A DNA stretch of 46,747 nt, from assembly GCA_947644715.1 (NCBI GenBank), contig CANSAP010000018.1, forward strand, positions 1-46,747, written 5' to 3'. Made by a program: the position numbers and the translations under genes. The stretch's first letter is position 1, and each line of letters starts with the position of its first letter. This document shows positions 16,309-24,891 of the stretch, one piece after another. Under the pieces are notes generated by a model, which saw only the letters and a list, made by a program, of their open reading frames with translations, was not told the DNA's origin and made no database searches. The DNA is from an uncultured Bacteroidales bacterium (lineage in GTDB: Bacteria; Bacteroidota; Bacteroidia; Bacteroidales; Muribaculaceae).

Positions 16309-17668
16309 TTGAGTCAGTCTGTTCCTGCATTGCGCAGGTGTTGCAATCATGGTCAGAGGAATTTGCGGCGAAGCGCATGTCGACGAGCATCCGCAGGCGG
16401 TCGCGCAGCGGCTGGAGACGCACTCCTTCGATTACGTCAGCCATGAAAGCCTGCTTGAGCAGTGTGTGAGCCACCGGAAGACTCAGGCCGCGCTGCTGCA
16501 TGTAGAAGAGTTGCTTTTCGTCCATCTGGCCGATGGCGGTGCCATGAGAGCATTTCACATCGTCGTTATAAATCTCCAGCTGCGGCTTCGAGAACATTCG
16601 GGCGCCGGGAGTGGTCACCATATTCCGGTTGGCCTGATAGGCTTCGGTCTTCGATGCCCCGGGAGCCACATAGATGCGGCCGGAGAAGGCGCCGGTAGCG
16701 TTGTCCTCCACCACATATTTCATCAGCTCGTCGGAATAGCAGCCGGGAGCCTCATGGCGAATCAGAGTGTAATTGTCGAGCGTGCGGGAGTCATCCTCGA
16801 TGCCCATCCCGAGCAGGCGGAGCGTGGCGCCCGGCTCTGAGAGAGTGCAGTGATACTCGTTGCGGGTGCGTCCGTTGAAGAGGGTGATGCCGTCGAGCAG
16901 CAGATTCGCATCGGCCTCCATGGCCAGGTAAAGCGAGCTGAGGCGGGAGGTTAGGCGTGAAGATTCCTCCAGCTCATAGAGGTCGAAGCGGGAGCGCGCC
17001 CCGGCATGAATCTCAATGGTCTGGAGATTGAGCAGAGGTGTGTCGGCACCCTGAGTATGGTCGCAGCAGAGCAGTCGGGCCTCGGCCTCCTCCTCAAGCA
17101 CAATCAGCAGTCGGCGCACGGCCATCATTGGAATCTCGCCGTTGAGGATGCTGACCAACTGAAGCGGCTTCTCAACCTTCACTCCACGCGGCACGTAGAT
17201 GAACACTCCATCCTGTACGAGCATTGAGTTCAGCGCAACCAGCGGATTGGAGAGGGGAGCCAGTTTTCCGTAGTAACGGTCGACGAGCTGCGGGTACTCA
17301 CGTGCGGCGTGTGCCAGCGAGCAGACAATAACTCCTTCGGGGAGCTGCGCGCGGGCACGGTCGGCGGCACCGAATGTGTCGCCGGTCAGGAAGAAGAGGG
17401 CTGTGCTCAGCGAGGGGACACGGCAGGAGAATGACTGAGCCGGGTCGATGGCCAGGTGGCGCCGCGCTATGTTCAGTCCGAAGTCCGGCGAGAGTATGGC
17501 GCTCAGGTCGGTGTGCTCATAATCCTCACTCCCTTTGCGTGGGAGAGTGGCGACTGAGAGCGCCTCGCAGGCAGCCGGGCGCAGAGCGTTGAGCGCTCCG
17601 GCGCTGCCGCGGTCAATCAGTTCGCGGTTAGCGAGATAGAGGTCAATGTATTGCTTGAGCGCGTTCAT
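16301..17668 (-). CDS. sufD: Fe-S cluster assembly scaffold component SufD
   Basis: The protein has 455 aa. SufD is part of the SufBCD scaffold complex. The SufB/SufD core beta-helix is recognisable from about residue 130, and the C-terminal signature runs ARMFSKPQLEIYNDDVKCSHGTAIGQMDEKQLFYMQQRGLS, containing the conserved SHG. The N-terminal helical part (ANRELIDRGSAGALNALR) and the position directly after sufC favour SufD over SufB. Its start overlaps the sufC stop by 4 nt (ATGA). Its normal partner SufB is not encoded nearby. Confidence 0.93.
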   Translation of the reverse strand: MNALKQYIDLYLANRELIDRGSAGALNALRPAACEALSVATLPRKGSEDYEHTDLSAILSPDFGLNIARRHLAIDPAQSFSCRVPSLSTALFFLTGDTFGAADRARAQLPEGVIVCSLAHAAREYPQLVDRYYGKLAPLSNPLVALNSMLVQDGVFIYVPRGVKVEKPLQLVSILNGEIPMMAVRRLLIVLEEEAEARLLCCDHTQGADTPLLNLQTIEIHAGARSRFDLYELEESSRLTSRLSSLYLAMEADANLLLDGITLFNGRTRNEYHCTLSEPGATLRLLGMGIEDDSRTLDNYTLIRHEAPGCYSDELMKYVVEDNATGAFSGRIYVAPGASKTEAYQANRNMVTTPGARMFSKPQLEIYNDDVKCSHGTAIGQMDEKQLFYMQQRGLSLPVAHTLLKQAFMADVIEGVRLQPLRDRLRMLVDMRFAANSSDHDCNTCAMQEQTDSNA

Positions 17669-18429
17669 GACTTTTCTGCATTTTCAGCTTCGCGGATAAT
17701 GTGGTCAAAGCCGCGTTCTTCAATTTCGAGGGCAAGCTCCGGACCGGCGGTCTTGATGATGCGTCCCTTATAGAGCACATGGATAATCTGCGGCTTGATA
17801 TAGTCAAGCAGGCGCTGATAGTGGGTGATGACGATGGTGGCATTCTCGGGGGTGCGCAGTTTGTTGACACCCTCGGCCACTATGCGCAGAGCATCCACGT
17901 CCAGACCGGAGTCAGTCTCGTCAAGAATGGCAAGGCGCGGTTCGAGCATAGCCATCTGGAAGATTTCATTACGCTTTTTCTCGCCACCGGAGAACCCTTC
18001 GTTCACGGAGCGGGAGGCGAGTTTGCTGTCGAGGTCTACGATTGAACGCTTCTCGCGCATGAGCTTCAGAAACTCAGTAGCTGACATGGGTTCCTCTCCC
18101 AAGTATTTGCGCTTCTCGTTGATGGCTGCGCGCATGAAGTTGACCATAGATACACCAGGAATCTCCACCGGATATTGGAAGCCGAGGAACAGCCCCTCGT
18201 GGCTGCGCACGTCGGGCGTCATCTCCAGCAGGTTCTTGCCACGGAATGTGGCCTCACCGTGAGTCACTTCGTAGGCGGGATTGCCGGCAAGCACCATAGA
18301 GAGCGTGCTCTTGCCGCTGCCGTTGGGACCCATGATGGCGTGCACCTCACCGGGATGAACCTCCAGGTTGATGCCGCGCAATATTTCTTTGCCACCGATG
18401 GTGGCGTGCAAGTCTTTTACAGTAAGCAT
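17665..18429 (-). CDS. sufC: Fe-S cluster assembly ATPase SufC
   Basis: The protein has 254 aa. It is the ABC-type ATPase of the SufBCD complex, soluble rather than a transporter. All nucleotide-binding motifs are intact: Walker A GPNGSGKST, Q-loop LFLGFQYPVEIPGV, signature FSGGEKKRNE, Walker B LAILDETDSGLD, and H-loop VITHYQRLL. The start MLTVKDLHATIGGKEILRG matches the family. It lies 38 nt after cvpA and overlaps sufD by 4 nt. Confidence 0.97.
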   Translation of the reverse strand: MLTVKDLHATIGGKEILRGINLEVHPGEVHAIMGPNGSGKSTLSMVLAGNPAYEVTHGEATFRGKNLLEMTPDVRSHEGLFLGFQYPVEIPGVSMVNFMRAAINEKRKYLGEEPMSATEFLKLMREKRSIVDLDSKLASRSVNEGFSGGEKKRNEIFQMAMLEPRLAILDETDSGLDVDALRIVAEGVNKLRTPENATIVITHYQRLLDYIKPQIIHVLYKGRIIKTAGPELALEIEERGFDHIIREAENAEKS

Positions 18430-18467
18430 GATATATCAGCAGGGTCTTCCTGACCCGAAAAAAGTTT

Positions 18468-19028
18468 TTATGGTTGAGGTGACAGCATCGAGATGCACTT
18501 GGCTTCATCCATGCGGCGCATGTGGTCAAGTTCATCCGGCCCCTGAGTGCCCATGAGTGCCGGGGCGGCACTCATGACAACCTCCACGAGATTGCCATCG
18601 CCGTCGTCGCAATAATTAGCCAGTGAGCAATTGGGGGCGATTGCCAGAATCACATTATAGACGATGCTCATGATCATCACCCATTTCAATAGAGAGAACG
18701 CTGCGCCGGCCATAGAGTTCAGGGCGCCCACATGCAGCAGCGACATAGCCGAACGGAGCACCCCGGCAATGAGCGAGAGCACAGCGTAGACAGCCACGAA
18801 AATCAGTGCAGCCGAAAGCATCTGCACCTTATACTCAGCGGCAAATCCTTCGGCCAACGAGGGGTATTTACTGATAAGCCATTCACCCACAGGGGCGTAG
18901 AACATGCGGGCAAACACCACGCCGAAGCCTATGCCGAGCACCCCGGCCAGCTGATGAACCAGCCCGGTGCGCCATCCGCGCCATATGGCGTAGACGAAAA
19001 CGATTATGAGAATGAGCATATAAGCCAT
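18468..19028 (-). CDS. cvpA: CvpA family membrane protein
   Basis: The protein has 186 aa with four hydrophobic segments: 3-14, 23-44, 74-94 with the CvpA-type LSLIAGVLRSAMSLLHVGALNSMAGAAFSLLK block, and 110-122. The N-terminal FVYAIWRGWRTGLVHQLAGVLG is typical of the CvpA/colicin V production family, whose members have been linked to cell-envelope stress. It is the first gene of the suf operon. ATG 19028 lies only 7 nt below the promoter -7 element; the next Met, at codon 4 (19019), is an alternative start. Confidence 0.85.
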   Translation of the reverse strand: MAYMLILIIVFVYAIWRGWRTGLVHQLAGVLGIGFGVVFARMFYAPVGEWLISKYPSLAEGFAAEYKVQMLSAALIFVAVYAVLSLIAGVLRSAMSLLHVGALNSMAGAAFSLLKWVMIMSIVYNVILAIAPNCSLANYCDDGDGNLVEVVMSAAPALMGTQGPDELDHMRRMDEAKCISMLSPQP

Positions 19029-19035
19029 GAGAGTG

Positions 19036-19067
19036 CAAAGTTACGAAATCTTACCCGAAAACCCAAG
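19036..19067 (-). promoter_or_regulatory. Promoter of the cvpA-suf operon
   Basis: On the minus strand CTTG (19064-19067), 20 nt, TAACTTTG (19036-19043). The -7 element ends 7 nt before the ATG at 19028, so the mRNA would have almost no leader. Confidence 0.65.
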
Positions 19068-19134
19068 CCCTCACCCGAAAACTTCAGTTAACGAAAGTAA
19101 AAGGCAAGGCGAGTCGCAAATTTATCGCAAAACG

Positions 19135-19166
19135 CTTGTGGGTGTGCGCAGTTAGTAGTAATTTTG
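19135..19166 (+). promoter_or_regulatory. Promoter of the split secreted-protein gene
   Basis: CTTG (19135-19138), 20 nt, TAATTTTG (19159-19166). It fits the Bacteroidetes consensus with one change in the -33 element. The leader is about 45 nt. Confidence 0.65.
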
Positions 19167-19216
19167 CAGTGCTGAAATAAGCATTTACTACTTAACTAAT
19201 ATCAACCGGATTTATT

Positions 19217-20023
19217 ATGAGAAAAACTTTACTTTTAACCCTGTTGACGTGCTGGGTGTCGCTCATGACAGCATTCGCTGCCGAGGAGCACTACACCATC
19301 ATGTTTAAGACGGGAACCAATACGCAGACGACGCTGAAAACGACTGATGCTGCCTCTGCGTACATCTCTTCGGGCGCCGAGTTTATAAGTGCCCCCTCAG
19401 CCATAACTAATGTTATACCGGAGACTGACAAGGGCATCTCGATTGGCTCAAATAACAACAAGGGGTCTCTTACTCTCACACTCTCTGAGGCAGGCAAGAA
19501 AGAGATAACAAAGATTGTATTGAAGTCCGCGCAAAGTAAAAGTGGCACGATTACCCTTACAGTCAATGGCGTAGATGCTTCTGCTACTAACACAGCTTCC
19601 GATTTGCAATATGTCTTTGCTGCTCCCGCACTTCAGTCGACTATAAAGATTGATGCCTCGAAGAAGTCATATATCTTGGGTATGGAAGTGTATTACGAAG
19701 GCTCAGAAACCCCCGGCCCGGCCACGGTTGCTGCTCCTGAATTTACTCCCGCAGGTGGCAACGTAACTCCCGAGACAGAAATCTCGCTGAGCTGCGCTAC
19801 AGAAGGTGCTTCCATCTGGTGGCAAAACGGCGATGCCGAGGCCACAGAGTACGCCGCGCCGTTCACTCTTCCCGAGGGAACACACACCCTGACTGCCTGG
19901 GCAGCGAAAGACGGCATGACCGACAGCGAAATTGCAACCGCATCATTTGTGGTTAAAAATGCAGTTACCCCCCTATTCATGCAGAATCGTATAAGCTTGT
20001 TACGGACCCCTCACAGTTGGTAA
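19217..20023 (+). CDS. N-terminal part of a frameshifted secreted protein
   Basis: The open frame has 268 aa with a signal peptide MRKTLLLTLLTCWVSLMTAFA. Residues about 25-160 form a beta domain (TIMFKTGTNTQTTLKTTDAA, ITLTVNGVDASATNTASDLQ). Residues about 170-245 are a CHB_HEX_C-type beta sandwich (PEFTPAGGNVTPETEISLSC, GTHTLTAWAAKDGMTDSEIA). At the C6 run 19968-19973 the frame goes wrong: the 0 frame reads a nonsense tail FMQNRISLLRTPHSW and stops. The -1 frame reads on without a stop as PIHAESYKLVTDPSQL into the next entry. I regard the two entries as one gene, 19217-22341. It could be a real mutation, a phase-variable tract or a sequencing error. Confidence 0.75.
   Translation: MRKTLLLTLLTCWVSLMTAFAAEEHYTIMFKTGTNTQTTLKTTDAASAYISSGAEFISAPSAITNVIPETDKGISIGSNNNKGSLTLTLSEAGKKEITKIVLKSAQSKSGTITLTVNGVDASATNTASDLQYVFAAPALQSTIKIDASKKSYILGMEVYYEGSETPGPATVAAPEFTPAGGNVTPETEISLSCATEGASIWWQNGDAEATEYAAPFTLPEGTHTLTAWAAKDGMTDSEIATASFVVKNAVTPLFMQNRISLLRTPHSW
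19968..19973 (+). other. C6 homopolymer at the frameshift point
   Basis: The reading frame from 19217 reaches ACC CCC CTA here. One extra C (a C7 tract) would join it exactly to the downstream frame. A -1 slip of a Pro-tRNA on CCC would have the same effect. Confidence 0.7.
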
Positions 20024-22341
20024 TCGGGGCAAAATATATTTTCGTTGCATCGCGCGAAGCAGGGGAAGAGATACCGGCGATGTCAACCACCCAAAATAAA
20101 AATAACCGTGGAGCTGCTAACGTAAAGGTCAATGCAGACTTAACAGTCACTGCCGGATCTGATGTGCAGCTCGTAACTCTTGAATCCTCTTCTTCAACTG
20201 ATTATCCTTATGCGTTTTCGCTTATTGACGAAGAAGGGAATAAGCAGTATCTTCAAGGGGGTGGTACAAGTGGTACAAAGAACAGGTTGATTCTATCAGC
20301 TTCCATGTCTGACGCATCCAACGCAAAGATAGATTTAACATCAACTGCAAACCCTTCGATTACGTTTAATGGTGGAACTTATGGTAATTACCTCTATTAC
20401 AATTACAACGGAGGCTCGCCGATTATTGCCGCCTATCAGAATAAGCAGACAGCTGTGAACTACAAGGTTCTATACCTTTATGTAGATGCAAGTGTCACTC
20501 CAGAGGAGCCGAAGCCTGTCAAGCTTGAAAAACCGGAAATAGAAAAGAGTATATCTGACGATCAGATAGTTATCTACAATCCCAACGGCGATGGCGAGGT
20601 GTGGTATAAGATGCACGCCAATCCTGTGGATGAAACTGAAGAATTCCAACTCTACACCAATCCCATCTCTCTTCAGGGAATGGCTACCGGCGTTGACTAT
20701 TATGTTACCGCTTACGTGAAGTCAACCGACGAGGTGCGTTTCACTGACTCTGATGAGGCTGTATTCAAGTTCAGCATCGAAGAGGAGACCCCCGCTGTTA
20801 CTCTCTATGCTCCGGTGATTACCCCCGGCGAAGGTGAGTATGAGGAGAGTGTGACTGTCAGCATTGATTATGCCGAGGAGAATCGCGAGCTTGGCGTGGA
20901 CTATCGAATTGTTTACACCCTCGACGGCTCTGCCCCCGGCAAAGATTCTCAAATATATGTTGCCCCGATTGAACTGACAGAGGTGGGCGAATACACTGTG
21001 AGCGCCTGCGTTGTTTCTGACAGAGAGGATGTTGAGCCGGGTCCTGTGGCAACTGCAATGTTCACTGTGAAAGCCTCAGAGCCTACTCCTCCCGCAGAGC
21101 CGGTGATGGGTCTGGGTGAAGCCACTTTCGATTTCACCGATGCAGAGCTGTGCGCAACCTATGGCTTCCCCGCTCTCCCTGCGGGAGGCGCCGGAGCAAA
21201 CCTGCATGAGATAACGATTGAGAATGATGGTATAAGCATGACTACCACCAATGTTTCTAACGGTGTAAAGTGGTGGAATGGCACAGGTAACGCCGGTTTG
21301 CATCTTCGTATCTATAGGAACAATTCGGTTACTTTCACAATGCCCGGCGGTATGATTGAAACCATTACCGTTATTAAAAATACAGAATCTAAGTATTCCG
21401 TTAGCTGCACAGGCACTTTGGTAAAAACAGGTACATGGGCAGTGAATGGTGAGACGGTTACTATATCTGCTCCCGATAATGGTAATGTTTATGTTGACCG
21501 TGTGATTATCACATACAAACCGACCACTGACAATTTCGCTCCCGGCGCACTCTTCTTTGAGCAGGAGCAGGCGTCCGGACGTGTGGAAACTGACGAGGAT
21601 GGCAATATCCTCACCACTCGCGAGTTGAGCTTCGTGGGCACCATGCACCCCATCTTCGTGCGTTCAGCCGATGCACATGTGCAGGATTCCGAAGGTATGG
21701 ATATTCGCCTGGAGCTTGCCGACGCTTCCGAAGCGGGTATAACTGTATCAAAGGCCATCAGCACACTGAAGGCCAAGGTTATGCTTTCAGCCGCCACCGG
21801 CAAGTATCACCTTATATATGGAGGCCATGAGGAGGCAGACCTTCCCTCAGCTCCTGTGGCTGCACCTATCTCGCTTTATGATCTGATGCAGGAGGCTGAG
21901 GCCAACTTGCACCGCTACGTAAAGATGGCATTCGTATATTATGATGCTGAAGCCGGCACCATTGCCTTCCCGGCAGTTGACGACCCGGCGGAGACAATGC
22001 GTCGCGTGGGTGGCCCCGAGAATCCCTCTTATGTAGTCAAATTGTCAGCCGAGCATAATGTGCAGCTCCCTGCATCGAGCGAGTATATCAGCTTGACCGG
22101 TGTGCTCGACAAAGAGAACGGCGAATATACCTTTGTGCCCACACTGCGCGAGGTGGCAACCGGTGTGCAGAGCGTATATGTTGCCACAGGCATAAGCGTC
22201 AGCGGTCGTGACATCGTGGCTCCTCAGGGTTCGATGGTGTTCACGGCAGCCGGTGTGCAGGTCGGCACCTGCGGCTTGCAACCGGGTCTCTACTTGGTCG
22301 TTACCCCGCAGGGTGAGACAGCCAAGTGCCTGATTAAGTAA
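20017..22341 (+). CDS. C-terminal part of the same frameshifted secreted protein, with sorting-like module
   Basis: The open frame has 774 aa, but the frame is open upstream to the C-tract, so the ATG at 20017 is probably not a genuine start; there is no signal peptide or good ribosome site. After KYIFVASREAGEEIPAMSTT comes a domain to about residue 155. Two CHB_HEX_C-like beta sandwiches follow (about 165-255 and 260-350, with VYTLDGSAPGKDSQIYVAPI). A jelly-roll-like segment spans about 365-500, then an OB-like region, and a C-terminal module with LQPGLYLVVTPQGETAKCLIK. It is an adhesin-like surface protein with no catalytic motif. Confidence 0.75.
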   Translation: MVIGAKYIFVASREAGEEIPAMSTTQNKNNRGAANVKVNADLTVTAGSDVQLVTLESSSSTDYPYAFSLIDEEGNKQYLQGGGTSGTKNRLILSASMSDASNAKIDLTSTANPSITFNGGTYGNYLYYNYNGGSPIIAAYQNKQTAVNYKVLYLYVDASVTPEEPKPVKLEKPEIEKSISDDQIVIYNPNGDGEVWYKMHANPVDETEEFQLYTNPISLQGMATGVDYYVTAYVKSTDEVRFTDSDEAVFKFSIEEETPAVTLYAPVITPGEGEYEESVTVSIDYAEENRELGVDYRIVYTLDGSAPGKDSQIYVAPIELTEVGEYTVSACVVSDREDVEPGPVATAMFTVKASEPTPPAEPVMGLGEATFDFTDAELCATYGFPALPAGGAGANLHEITIENDGISMTTTNVSNGVKWWNGTGNAGLHLRIYRNNSVTFTMPGGMIETITVIKNTESKYSVSCTGTLVKTGTWAVNGETVTISAPDNGNVYVDRVIITYKPTTDNFAPGALFFEQEQASGRVETDEDGNILTTRELSFVGTMHPIFVRSADAHVQDSEGMDIRLELADASEAGITVSKAISTLKAKVMLSAATGKYHLIYGGHEEADLPSAPVAAPISLYDLMQEAEANLHRYVKMAFVYYDAEAGTIAFPAVDDPAETMRRVGGPENPSYVVKLSAEHNVQLPASSEYISLTGVLDKENGEYTFVPTLREVATGVQSVYVATGISVSGRDIVAPQGSMVFTAAGVQVGTCGLQPGLYLVVTPQGETAKCLIK

Positions 22342-22360
22342 TCTGGGAATAACCTGTTTT

Positions 22361-22396
22361 GCGACCCCGCTTCGGAGCAATCCGATGCGGGGTCGT
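22361..22396. terminator. Hairpin after the split secreted-protein gene
   Basis: CGACCCCGC (22362-22370) pairs with GCGGGGTCG (22387-22395), with an inner CGGA/TCCG stem and a GCAA loop. It is stable, 20 nt after the stop at 22341, but without a clear T-run on the plus strand. Confidence 0.6.
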
Positions 22397-22446
22397 TGCG
22401 CATAAGATGGTTTTTGTCGTGAATTTTCGGGCGTTTATCGGTTTTA

Positions 22447-22478
22447 TTTGCCGGGGGTCGGGGCTGATATTAATTTTG
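22447..22478 (+). promoter_or_regulatory. Promoter of the TonB-receptor-like gene
   Basis: TTTG (22447-22450), 20 nt, TAATTTTG (22471-22478). This is a full match to the Bacteroidetes consensus. The leader is about 88 nt. Confidence 0.8.
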
Positions 22479-22571
22479 TAGCAGTTTAGTGAATATTGAT
22501 GGGAGTTATGGGAGGGGCGGGAATGTAAGGGTTCCCTCCCTCCACCCATAACCTTTTAATAAGTAAATTAT

Positions 22572-24734
22572 ATGAAAAGTAACCCCTGTTACCGGAAATA
22601 CCTCTCCGCGTTGTTTTTTGTCGGCCTTGCTCTTCCATTGATGGCGCAAGAACCGACTGACACCACTTCATATGATGAATTGGATGAGATAGTAGTCACC
22701 GCCACCCGCCCCGTGATTACCGCTACGGCTGAGAAAACCACCTATGATGTAGCGGCTGATCCGGAGGCTCGGGCGCTCACGCTGCTCGACCTGCTGCGCA
22801 AGGTGCCGGGTGTCACGGTTGATGCACAGGATAACGTAACGGTCAATGGTTCAGGTAATTTCAACGTTGAGATTGACGGTCGCACCAATCCGGCCTTTGC
22901 TCAGGATTCGGGCAAGATATTCAAGTCTATTCCGGCCTCGGTGGTGCAGCGGGTGGAGGTTGTCAGCTCTCCCGGTGCCCGTTACGATGCCGAGGGTGTT
23001 GGGGGCGTGCTAAATATAGTGATGAAGGGTGCCGGCGAGAATATGGATGGTTATTCATTGACCATATCAGCCGATGCCGGCAACCGCAATCAGGGTGGCA
23101 GCATCTTCGGCATGATGCAGAAGGGGCGCTTAGGCATGACCTTGAGTCTGAGTGGGGGCCGGGGCGCTATGGCTGACTTCGATATTGATATGCTGCGTGA
23201 GCAGGCCGATGGCTTCGGACTACTTTACTCCGGCTTTATGAAAAACAAATTTGCATATGGTCGCGCGCAGCTCGACGCCTCGGTGAAAATTTCCGAGGCT
23301 GACCGCCTGGTGCTCTCCGGCTCATGGAATATCTATGACTGGAGCAACCGCTTCCTGGCTTCATCCACCACCTTTCTGAGCGGGCAAGAGATGTCGGCTT
23401 ATCAGATGAACAGTCTCAATAAGGGGCTGAATCATGCAATCAGTGCCGGCGCCGATTACACACATATCTTCCGCGGCGACTCTCGCAACAAGCTGCGCCT
23501 CTCCTATCAGTTTGACTCACAGCCGAATCATGGCACATCCGAAACCGTTTACTCTCTGTCAGAGATGGCTCAATACCCTCTGCCTGAGGATTATACGAGC
23601 GAGAATGACAACAATATGCCGCAGCACATAGCTTTAGCCGAATACTCACTCCCGTTTGGCGACAAGCATCTGCTGGAAGTGGGTGGCAAAATGACCTGGC
23701 GTAACTCCACCTCGACTGCTGAGGCACTGGATTACCGCCACCGCACCACCATAGCCGCCGGCTTTGCAAGCTATTCGCTCACAGCCGGGAACTTCTCAGG
23801 CAAAGCAGGTCTGCGCTACGAGCACACCGCGCAGCAGGCCAGGTTCTTGCGCGGGGCGGGGGAGGACTTCCGCGCCAATTACTCCAACTTCGTTCCCTCG
23901 CTCACGGCAGGCTGGAACTTCAGCCCGGTCTCGGCTCTGTCGGCCGCTTACTCCATGCGAATCTCGCGTCCCGGCATCAATTATCTGAATCCCTATGTTG
24001 ATGACCTGAATCCGCTTGAAGTGCGCAGGGGCAATCCCTATCTGCACCCGGAACGCTATAACTCCGTGGCGCTCAGCTATAATGGTATGCATGGAGCCTT
24101 TATGATCAACTCGCGCCTGGACTATACATTCTGCAACGACGGTCTCACCGAGCTGACAACTATGCGCGACGGAGTGCAGTATGTGACCTATGCCAATACT
24201 CTGCATCAGAAGCAGATAAGCCTTCAGACCTATGCCAACTGGCGCATCGGCACCAAGACCACCGTCATGGCCACCATCACCCCGACATATGTTAATGTGC
24301 ATTCCGGCAATCTGACCAACCATGGCTGGAAACTCAATATCTTCGGCGGAGTTCAGCAGAAGCTCCCCTGGAATCTGAATCTTGGCGCCAACATCTTTGC
24401 CTCCACTCCCGATGTCAAGCTTCAGAGCCGCGGACCCTCGCAGTTCGTTCACATGCTCTCGCTCAGCCGCGCGTTCCTGAAAGAGGACCGCCTGAATGTG
24501 ACAGTGATGGCTCTGAATCCGTTCTATGGCAAGATGAACGTCAACATGCTTCAGACAGGTCCCGGCTTCACGAGCCGCACCACCGGCAGCATCAACCTGC
24601 GCATGGTGCAGGTGAGCGTATCCATCCGTTTGGGAAGCCTTAAATCCCGTGTGGAACAGCGTGAGGCTCTTGATACCGATGCGGTTGACTCCTCCGCCGG
24701 AGGCGCTGTACCTACACCCTCGGTCGGCATGTAA
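22572..24734 (+). CDS. TonB-dependent receptor-like outer-membrane protein (OMP_b-brl_3 type)
   Basis: The protein has 720 aa with a signal peptide ending LPLMAQ. Residues 36-47 (LDEIVVTATRPV) are a TonB-box-like start. Residues 55-155 form a plug domain (LTLLDLLRKVPGVTVDAQDN, VEVVSSPGARYDAEGVGGVLNIVMKG). The remainder is a beta barrel of the type that ends SINLRMVQVSVSIRLGSL. It lacks the carboxypeptidase-like N-terminal domain of SusC proteins, and no SusD follows, so it resembles the outer membrane beta-barrel family proteins with a TonB plug. The C-terminal 35 residues after the barrel are low-complexity. The substrate is unknown. It is monocistronic, with its own promoter and terminator. 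Confidence 0.9.
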   Translation: MKSNPCYRKYLSALFFVGLALPLMAQEPTDTTSYDELDEIVVTATRPVITATAEKTTYDVAADPEARALTLLDLLRKVPGVTVDAQDNVTVNGSGNFNVEIDGRTNPAFAQDSGKIFKSIPASVVQRVEVVSSPGARYDAEGVGGVLNIVMKGAGENMDGYSLTISADAGNRNQGGSIFGMMQKGRLGMTLSLSGGRGAMADFDIDMLREQADGFGLLYSGFMKNKFAYGRAQLDASVKISEADRLVLSGSWNIYDWSNRFLASSTTFLSGQEMSAYQMNSLNKGLNHAISAGADYTHIFRGDSRNKLRLSYQFDSQPNHGTSETVYSLSEMAQYPLPEDYTSENDNNMPQHIALAEYSLPFGDKHLLEVGGKMTWRNSTSTAEALDYRHRTTIAAGFASYSLTAGNFSGKAGLRYEHTAQQARFLRGAGEDFRANYSNFVPSLTAGWNFSPVSALSAAYSMRISRPGINYLNPYVDDLNPLEVRRGNPYLHPERYNSVALSYNGMHGAFMINSRLDYTFCNDGLTELTTMRDGVQYVTYANTLHQKQISLQTYANWRIGTKTTVMATITPTYVNVHSGNLTNHGWKLNIFGGVQQKLPWNLNLGANIFASTPDVKLQSRGPSQFVHMLSLSRAFLKEDRLNVTVMALNPFYGKMNVNMLQTGPGFTSRTTGSINLRMVQVSVSIRLGSLKSRVEQREALDTDAVDSSAGGAVPTPSVGM

Positions 24735-24787
24735 GCCGTTGAATAAATGTGAGATAACCCCGGGAAGTCGCTTCCCATAGTGATGTG

Positions 24788-24824
24788 AAAGCGTCAGGTC
24801 GTGTCAAGCGGTGTGACGCTTTTG
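24788..24824 (+). terminator. Rho-independent terminator after the TonB-receptor-like gene
   Basis: AAAGCGTCA (24788-24796) pairs with TGACGCTTT (24814-24822), followed by T-rich sequence. A smaller hairpin, GGGAAG-TCG-CTTCCC (24762-24776), precedes it. Confidence 0.8.
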
Positions 24825-24834
24825 CTTTATTGCG

Positions 24835-24866
24835 TTTTCGGCTTTCAGAGAAATTTTGTATTTTTG
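24835..24866 (+). promoter_or_regulatory. Promoter of the acyltransferase-Wzi-nonulosonate operon
   Basis: TTTT (24835-24838), 20 nt, TATTTTTG (24859-24866). It has a good -7 element and a near-match -33 element. It overlaps an in-frame ATG at 24856, which rules that out as the start of the first gene. Confidence 0.65.
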
Positions 24867-24891
24867 CACCTTATTAGCATCCGAGGATAGA

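Noticed and set aside
16301..17668. This gene as SufB rather than SufD
   Set aside because: SufB and SufD share the core fold, but the length (455 aa), N-terminal helical region and place directly after sufC fit SufD. A profile comparison would settle it.
22572..24734. Second SusC gene
   Set aside because: It lacks the N-terminal carboxypeptidase-like domain, is only 720 aa long and has no SusD partner, so it fits the OMP_b-brl_3 barrel type better.
24856..24891. Upstream ATG start (24856) for the acyltransferase
   Set aside because: It overlaps the -7 element at 24859-24866. The ATG at 24892 has a good ribosome site and begins the conserved protein.
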